Below, one piece after another: positions 22,888 to 26,407 of a stretch of 26,407 nt of DNA. The translations under genes were made by a program, and so were the position numbers. Each line of letters starts with the position of its first letter. Position 1 is the stretch's first letter. The notes beneath the pieces are model-generated. The model was not told the origin of the DNA and did no database searches. It saw only the letters and a list, made by a program, of their open reading frames with translations. This stretch comes from JBDRNO01 sp043811005 (GTDB lineage: Bacteria; Bacteroidota; Bacteroidia; NORP154), in contig JBDRNO010000075.1 of assembly GCA_043811005.1 (NCBI GenBank), positions 1-26,407 on the forward strand, written 5' to 3'.

Positions 22888-24576
22888 ATGAAACTCCGAA
22901 ACTGTTTAGATCACACCTCAATTTACTACTTCGGTTTGGTATTGATGGCAATCGGGCTTCCATTATCACATTTTCTGATGAGCATTTCACAGTTTGTGTT
23001 GGTTGGCAACTGGATATGGGAAGGTAATACCAGGCAAAAGTTCAGGCGATTCCGGCAAAACAAAAGCGCATTGGTCCTCAGTTCTGTTTTCCTGTTACAT
23101 ATCCTGGGATTAATGTTCACCACTGATTTTAATTATGCACTTAACGACATCCGAATAAAACTCCCTTTGCTGATACTGCCCATTATAATTTCATCAAGTG
23201 AACCGTTAGATAGGAAGAAGTTTGAACGGCTGATGTTATTCTTCGTTGGTTCTGTTTTATTGGGAAGTGTAGTCAGTATCTCGGAATTATTGGGAATCAA
23301 TAATCTTATCAGGGAATTTTCAGGGCAGCCAGCCCGTCAAATATTAGATATCAGGAACATTTCCCTGTTTATTTCACACATCCGTTTCGGTTTACTAATA
23401 TGCATTGCAATATTTACTCTTGTTTATTTTATTGTATCGGAATTTACTCATACCTTTAGGCATGCTGCACAAACCCCTCGTGAATACTTCGTATTTCAAA
23501 GTTATGTTCTCTATTCCAATTCACAAAATGTCCTCAAGATCATTATTTACTGTTCATCATTGGCCTGGTTGCTGGTCTTTCTCTTTATCCTTGAGTCAAT
23601 AACCGGACTGGGCATTCTATTGATAACTACAATGATCATCTTACTATATTTTGCTTTTACCCGGCAAAGGATAAAACAAAAACTCATTTATCTCGGTGTT
23701 ATACTTGCCATACCTTTAATAATAATAACTTTTTTATGTCGAATAACAGATGCTCTCCTTACAGTCAACCCGGTAAACATTGAACGGCTTGACCAATACA
23801 CTTTGAAAGGAAACAAATATTCTCATTACCTGAATAATAAAGATGTGGAAAATGGAAATCATGTATGGCATTATGTTTGCGAGAAGGAACTCGCTGAAGA
23901 ATGGAATAAGAGAAGTGATATTAAATATGACGGGAAAGATCAAAAAGATCAATTGTTAAAATATACGCTTATCCGTTTTTTAACATCAAAAGGTTTTAGA
24001 AAAGATGCTGATGGTGTAAATAAATTAGCTGAAAATGAAGTCAGGTCAATTGAACAGGGGATTGCTAATGTCAACTATCAAAATGCACCCGGTTTGATAG
24101 TCAGGTTACAGGAAATTATATGGGAATTTAACCATTATATGAAGGGGGGTGAGCCGGGGGGTCATTCGGTCGTACAACGCACACAATTCTGGAAAGCTGC
24201 AATTGGCATCATTGAAAAAAATCCCCTCACAGGTGTTGGTACCGGAGATGTGAATACAGCATTTTTTATGCAGTATGATAAAATGAGCTCGCCATTAGAT
24301 AATAAGTTCAGAAAAAGAGCACACAACCAGTATTTGACTATGGCAGTTGCTTTTGGTATTTTCGGCTTATGCTGGTTTATCTTTTCATTGTTCTATCCTC
24401 TCTTTGCTGAAAAAAAGGTGTTTGATTATTTTTATATGACTTTTTTTATAATTACCCTTCTTTCAATGCTAACTGAAGACACCCTGGAAACCCAGGCAGG
24501 GGTTTCATTCTTTGCATTCTTTAATTGTCTCCTTTTGTTTGGACGAAACGAAAGGGAAACAGTTAAAAACGGTTAA
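22888..24576 (+). CDS. O-antigen ligase/polymerase-family membrane protein
   Basis: A 562-aa polytopic protein of the Wzy/WaaL superfamily, which joins lipid-linked glycans to lipid A core or to another acceptor in the periplasm. Several membrane helices occupy roughly 1–285. A large soluble loop follows (about 290–430, including NKDVENGNHVWHYVC), with functionally key residues Arg431 in VVQRTQFWKAAIGII and His479 in KRAHNQYL. IIEKNPLTGVGTGDVN is the classical signature just after the Arg. Two or three further helices end the protein. The large loop is typical of Bacteroidota versions. The gene starts 9 nt after the restored methyltransferase stop, so the two are probably co-transcribed. Ligase versus polymerase activity cannot be separated by motif alone. 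Confidence 0.85.
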   Translation: MKLRNCLDHTSIYYFGLVLMAIGLPLSHFLMSISQFVLVGNWIWEGNTRQKFRRFRQNKSALVLSSVFLLHILGLMFTTDFNYALNDIRIKLPLLILPIIISSSEPLDRKKFERLMLFFVGSVLLGSVVSISELLGINNLIREFSGQPARQILDIRNISLFISHIRFGLLICIAIFTLVYFIVSEFTHTFRHAAQTPREYFVFQSYVLYSNSQNVLKIIIYCSSLAWLLVFLFILESITGLGILLITTMIILLYFAFTRQRIKQKLIYLGVILAIPLIIITFLCRITDALLTVNPVNIERLDQYTLKGNKYSHYLNNKDVENGNHVWHYVCEKELAEEWNKRSDIKYDGKDQKDQLLKYTLIRFLTSKGFRKDADGVNKLAENEVRSIEQGIANVNYQNAPGLIVRLQEIIWEFNHYMKGGEPGGHSVVQRTQFWKAAIGIIEKNPLTGVGTGDVNTAFFMQYDKMSSPLDNKFRKRAHNQYLTMAVAFGIFGLCWFIFSLFYPLFAEKKVFDYFYMTFFIITLLSMLTEDTLETQAGVSFFAFFNCLLLFGRNERETVKNG

Positions 24577-24606
24577 CATCGGTTAATATTGGTTAATATC
24601 GGTTAC
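24570..24606. repeat. GGTTAATAT tandem repeat
   Basis: About three units of ATCGGTTAATATTGGTTA starting at the stop codon of the ligase gene. It resembles the ACCGATAAC family in composition but with a shorter period of about 12 bp. Confidence 0.5.
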
Positions 24607-24687
24607 ATTTAAATATATCTAATTTTCAAAAAAGAAGCATATTTACGTAAGTTTGTTTTTTTGCCAACTGCCAACTGTCAACTTGAA

Positions 24688-24895
24688 GTATCGGAATTTA
24701 AATTTTTTTTTTTACTGATAGGTGTTCCCGTTACTTATTAATATTGCTTGCTCCTCGCTTCTGGCTTCTCGCTAAATCGCGTTCAATTCTATCAATAAAA
24801 GAACATAACTTCGTCCGCCAGCTGGCGGATATTGAAATGCGAAGCATTCACTAACACCTTTAAAAACGGACTATATGGTGAGTAAATTCCGATAC
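24688..24895. repeat. 13-bp inverted repeat pair enclosing a palindrome
   Basis: GTATCGGAATTTA (24688–24700) is exactly reversed at 24883–24895. Between them lies the palindrome at 24814–24829. The arrangement resembles the ends of a ~210-bp miniature element, but flanking target duplications were not identified. Confidence 0.45.
24814..24829. repeat. Perfect 16-bp palindrome
   Basis: TCCGCCAGCTGGCGGA is its own reverse complement and much more GC-rich than its surroundings. It has no adjacent T-run. It is probably a dispersed repeat unit. Confidence 0.6.
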
Positions 24896-24980
24896 GTTTT
24901 AATTAGTTTCCTGCCAAATTTTTAGATTTCGGCAACTCATATTATATCATTTTTGCCAGTTGCCAGAAGCGAGCACCCAG

Positions 24981-25007
24981 GCCTAAGTCTGCCGTAGCAG
25001 GCTTAGG
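24981..25007. repeat. Hairpin repeat downstream of nadC
   Basis: CCTAAGTCTGC (24982–24992) pairs with GCAGGCTTAGG (24997–25007) with one G·T position and a 4-nt loop. It is about 20 nt past the nadC stop, but no T-run follows on that strand, so a terminator role is weak. Confidence 0.5.
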
Positions 25008-25027
25008 TCAGCATATTAATTGATTTT

Positions 25028-25867
25028 TTAAGAGAGAAATACTTTAAGACTCATATCCAAACTTTTAACCGAATGAGTCAGTGCGCCAATTGAGATATAA
25101 TCAACACCACATTCGGCATAATCCCTTATGTTTTTTCCGGTAATGCCTCCTGATGCTTCGGTTTTAAATTTGCCGTCAATGAGCTTGACTGCCTGCTGTA
25201 GGTTAGTGGGGGAGAAATTATCCAGCATGATGCGGTTTATTCCGCCTGTTAGGAGAATCTCTTTTACTTCTTTCAGGCCTCTTGCTTCAATAACTATTTC
25301 CAGGTCTTTGTTGATCTTTTTCAAATAGCTGTGAACACTGCTGATGGCATTTTTTATCCCTCCTGACATGTCAATGTGATTATCTTTTATCATTATCATA
25401 TCATCCAGTCCGAACCTGTGATTTACTCCTCCTCCTATTCTCACCGCCCATTTTTCTATCACTCTTAATCCGGGGGTTGTTTTCCTGGTATCTAAAATTT
25501 TTGTGTTTGTGCCTTGCAATGATTGAACCATATCGTGTGTGGTTGTGGCAATGCCACTCATTCGCTGCATGAAGTTAAGCGCCACTCGTTCGGCTTTTAA
25601 TATGGATCGGGATCTTCCTTCAATAATAAAGGCAACATCACCGTTTTTTACGTTTGCCCCATCTCTTAAAAAAACCTCAATTTTAAGTTCAGGATCAACT
25701 TTGTGAAATATTAGTTGGGCGAACTCAACTCCGGCAAGGATGCCTTCTTCTTTGATCAGCAACTGCGCTTTCCCGGTTACATCTCCAGGGATACAAGCCT
25801 GAGAAGTGTGGTCTCCTTCGCCAATATCTTCTTTTAAGGCATGGGTGATGAGTTGTTCGAGGGTCAT
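25028..25867 (-). CDS. nadC: Nicotinate-nucleotide diphosphorylase (carboxylating)
   Basis: Quinolinate phosphoribosyltransferase: makes nicotinate mononucleotide from quinolinate and PRPP in de novo NAD synthesis. The 279-aa length is standard. Signatures are ALKEDIGEGDHTS at the N-terminus (about 10–22), ALNFMQRMSGIAT, LDTRKTTPGLRVIEKWAV (about 104–121, with the substrate-binding Arg/Lys), GGGVNHRFGLDDMIMIKDNH (about 124–143), and the C-terminal EASGGITGKNIRDYAECGVDYISIGALTHS. Nothing is missing. nadA and nadB are not in the window. A DUF4783-like gene, a frequent nadC neighbour in Bacteroidota as I recall it, is upstream on the same strand. Confidence 0.95.
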   Translation of the reverse strand: MTLEQLITHALKEDIGEGDHTSQACIPGDVTGKAQLLIKEEGILAGVEFAQLIFHKVDPELKIEVFLRDGANVKNGDVAFIIEGRSRSILKAERVALNFMQRMSGIATTTHDMVQSLQGTNTKILDTRKTTPGLRVIEKWAVRIGGGVNHRFGLDDMIMIKDNHIDMSGGIKNAISSVHSYLKKINKDLEIVIEARGLKEVKEILLTGGINRIMLDNFSPTNLQQAVKLIDGKFKTEASGGITGKNIRDYAECGVDYISIGALTHSVKSLDMSLKVFLS

Positions 25868-26247
25868 TTAATTAATAATTTTAATTAAGAATGGTTTAAA
25901 AGTACAAAAAATAAATATACTGTAATTAAAATTAACAGATTCCTCGCGGAGTTTATCCTGCTATCCGTATGCCTATGGGGAGTGTATGACGTGGCGAAGA
26001 ATCTCCTGGCTATTTGCACCTACTTTTCAAAGAACCATTTTCCAGCGGAAGCCTCAGATGATGTGTTGTGGGATGGGTCTCCCTCTCCTTCTTTGGCTAC
26101 TGACAGGATAGACAGGAGAGGGTCGGGGTGAGGTATAAATACGCTATCTGCACCTACCTATCAAACAACTGGCAGAGCAGGCGAAGGCAGATTCAGTCGG
26201 AATGCCAATTTGTACTAAAACCCTACCATTATAAATCGCAAATTAAG
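25868..26247. other. Repeat-containing gap upstream of nadC
   Basis: A 380-bp gap without a convincing gene. It contains an imperfect direct repeat, GCTATTTGCACCTAC plus TTTTCAAA (26009–26031) and its relative at 26143–26165 (20 of 23 positions). It also contains a 9-bp inverted repeat CCCTCTCCT / AGGAGAGGG (26081–26089, 26114–26122). The stretch from about 25930 to 26200 is less AT-rich than the flanks. An open frame on the plus strand at 26128–26355 overlaps the real minus-strand gene and is not supported. Confidence 0.5.
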
Positions 26248-26407
26248 CTATTCCTCTTCTTCCTCAGCGCTCAAGCTGAATTCATGAATATAATACTGAT
26301 CGGATATTTTTTTCATGTAGAAGTAGATTCTGAATGTTGCTTTTTCGGAGGTTAGATTACCGATAACGTAACGGGCGCCATCTTTTGAAGAACCTTGATG
26401 CAAAATG
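26248..26407 (-). CDS. C-terminal end of a DUF4783-like protein (partial, runs off the window)
   Basis: The minus strand is open from the window edge to a TAG at 26248, giving the last 52 residues of a larger protein. The segment HQGSSKDGARYVIGNL, then ATFRIYFYMKK and YYIHEFSLSAEEEEE resembles the end of DUF4783 proteins, small exported NTF2-like-fold proteins of Bacteroidota. The acidic tail is unusual. The N-terminal part is outside the window, so the signal peptide cannot be checked. It reads toward nadC on the same strand, with the repeat-filled gap between them. Confidence 0.6.
   Translation of the reverse strand, partial: ILHQGSSKDGARYVIGNLTSEKATFRIYFYMKKISDQYYIHEFSLSAEEEEE

Larger units (their letters stand above)
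24577..25027. other. Repeat-filled gap between the convergent ligase and nadC genes
   Basis: No gene was found in 451 bp. The gap contains the tandem repeat above, a TGCCAACTGCCAACTG block, a long-range inverted repeat pair (24688–24895), a 16-bp palindrome and a hairpin at 24981–25007. CTCGCTTCTGG at about 24751 also reappears inverted at about 24965. No strong intrinsic terminator was seen for either gene. Confidence 0.6.

Noticed and set aside
26128..26355. 75-codon open frame on the plus strand
   Set aside because: Covers repeat-rich DNA and then runs antisense to the DUF4783-like C-terminus, which reads as real protein.

Overview
The window looks like a chromosomal segment from a low-GC member of the Bacteroidota. 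Several independent signs agree: a type IX secretion (T9SS) sorting domain on a secreted protein, a TonB-dependent receptor with an N-terminal carboxypeptidase-D-like domain, a DUF4271–hemD–rnpA–yidD–S41 protease order, a DUF1571 protein, promoter-like TAnnTTTG boxes instead of E. coli-type signals, and almost no Shine-Dalgarno sequences. Intergenic DNA is rich in short dispersed repeats, as in many environmental Bacteroidota. I saw no rRNA, tRNA, CRISPR array, integrase or intact insertion sequence. Family calls rest on recognised motifs in the translations; no database search was run.

Left part (1–4.6 kb): ribonuclease Z and a Cys-rich T9SS cargo protein read leftward. They are divergent from a large TonB-dependent outer-membrane receptor. 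Next (4.6–10 kb) comes a rightward set: a neutral-ceramidase-like amidase without a signal peptide, a fold-type III PLP aldolase/dehydratase, a tiny membrane protein flanked by two terminators, a GMC flavin alcohol oxidase of the long-chain-alcohol type, and a small protein resembling the N-terminal domain of such oxidases. Together these could release a sphingoid-type amino alcohol, oxidise it and cleave it. This is the most interesting metabolic hypothesis in the window.

Middle (10–17.3 kb): leftward genes encode a DUF1571 protein with an embedded LysM, a STAS anti-anti-sigma protein, a secreted YbhB/PEBP protein and a glutaryl-CoA-dehydrogenase-type enzyme. The last is divergent from a two-gene 2-oxoacid:ferredoxin oxidoreductase, an alpha subunit plus an unusual beta–gamma fusion. 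Making glutaryl-CoA and oxidising it is a natural joint role. Two decayed gene ends lie here: an orphan T9SS C-terminal domain carrying a perfect 31-bp palindrome, and an in-frame open stretch after the STAS stop.

Right part (17.4–26.4 kb): DUF4271, hemD (TTG start), rnpA, yidD, an S41 processing protease, a SAM methyltransferase whose C-terminus is displaced by a frameshift in an A10 run, and an O-antigen-ligase-type membrane protein form a rightward housekeeping and envelope block. nadC and the C-terminal end of a DUF4783-like protein read leftward at the right edge.

Repeats: one ~150-bp element with inner terminal inverted repeats occurs twice in opposite orientation (11.1 and 19.1 kb). 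A second, MITE-like element ends exactly on the ceramidase start codon. Families of ACCGATAAC/CTGATAACTGACAA units and of short palindromes fill most other gaps.
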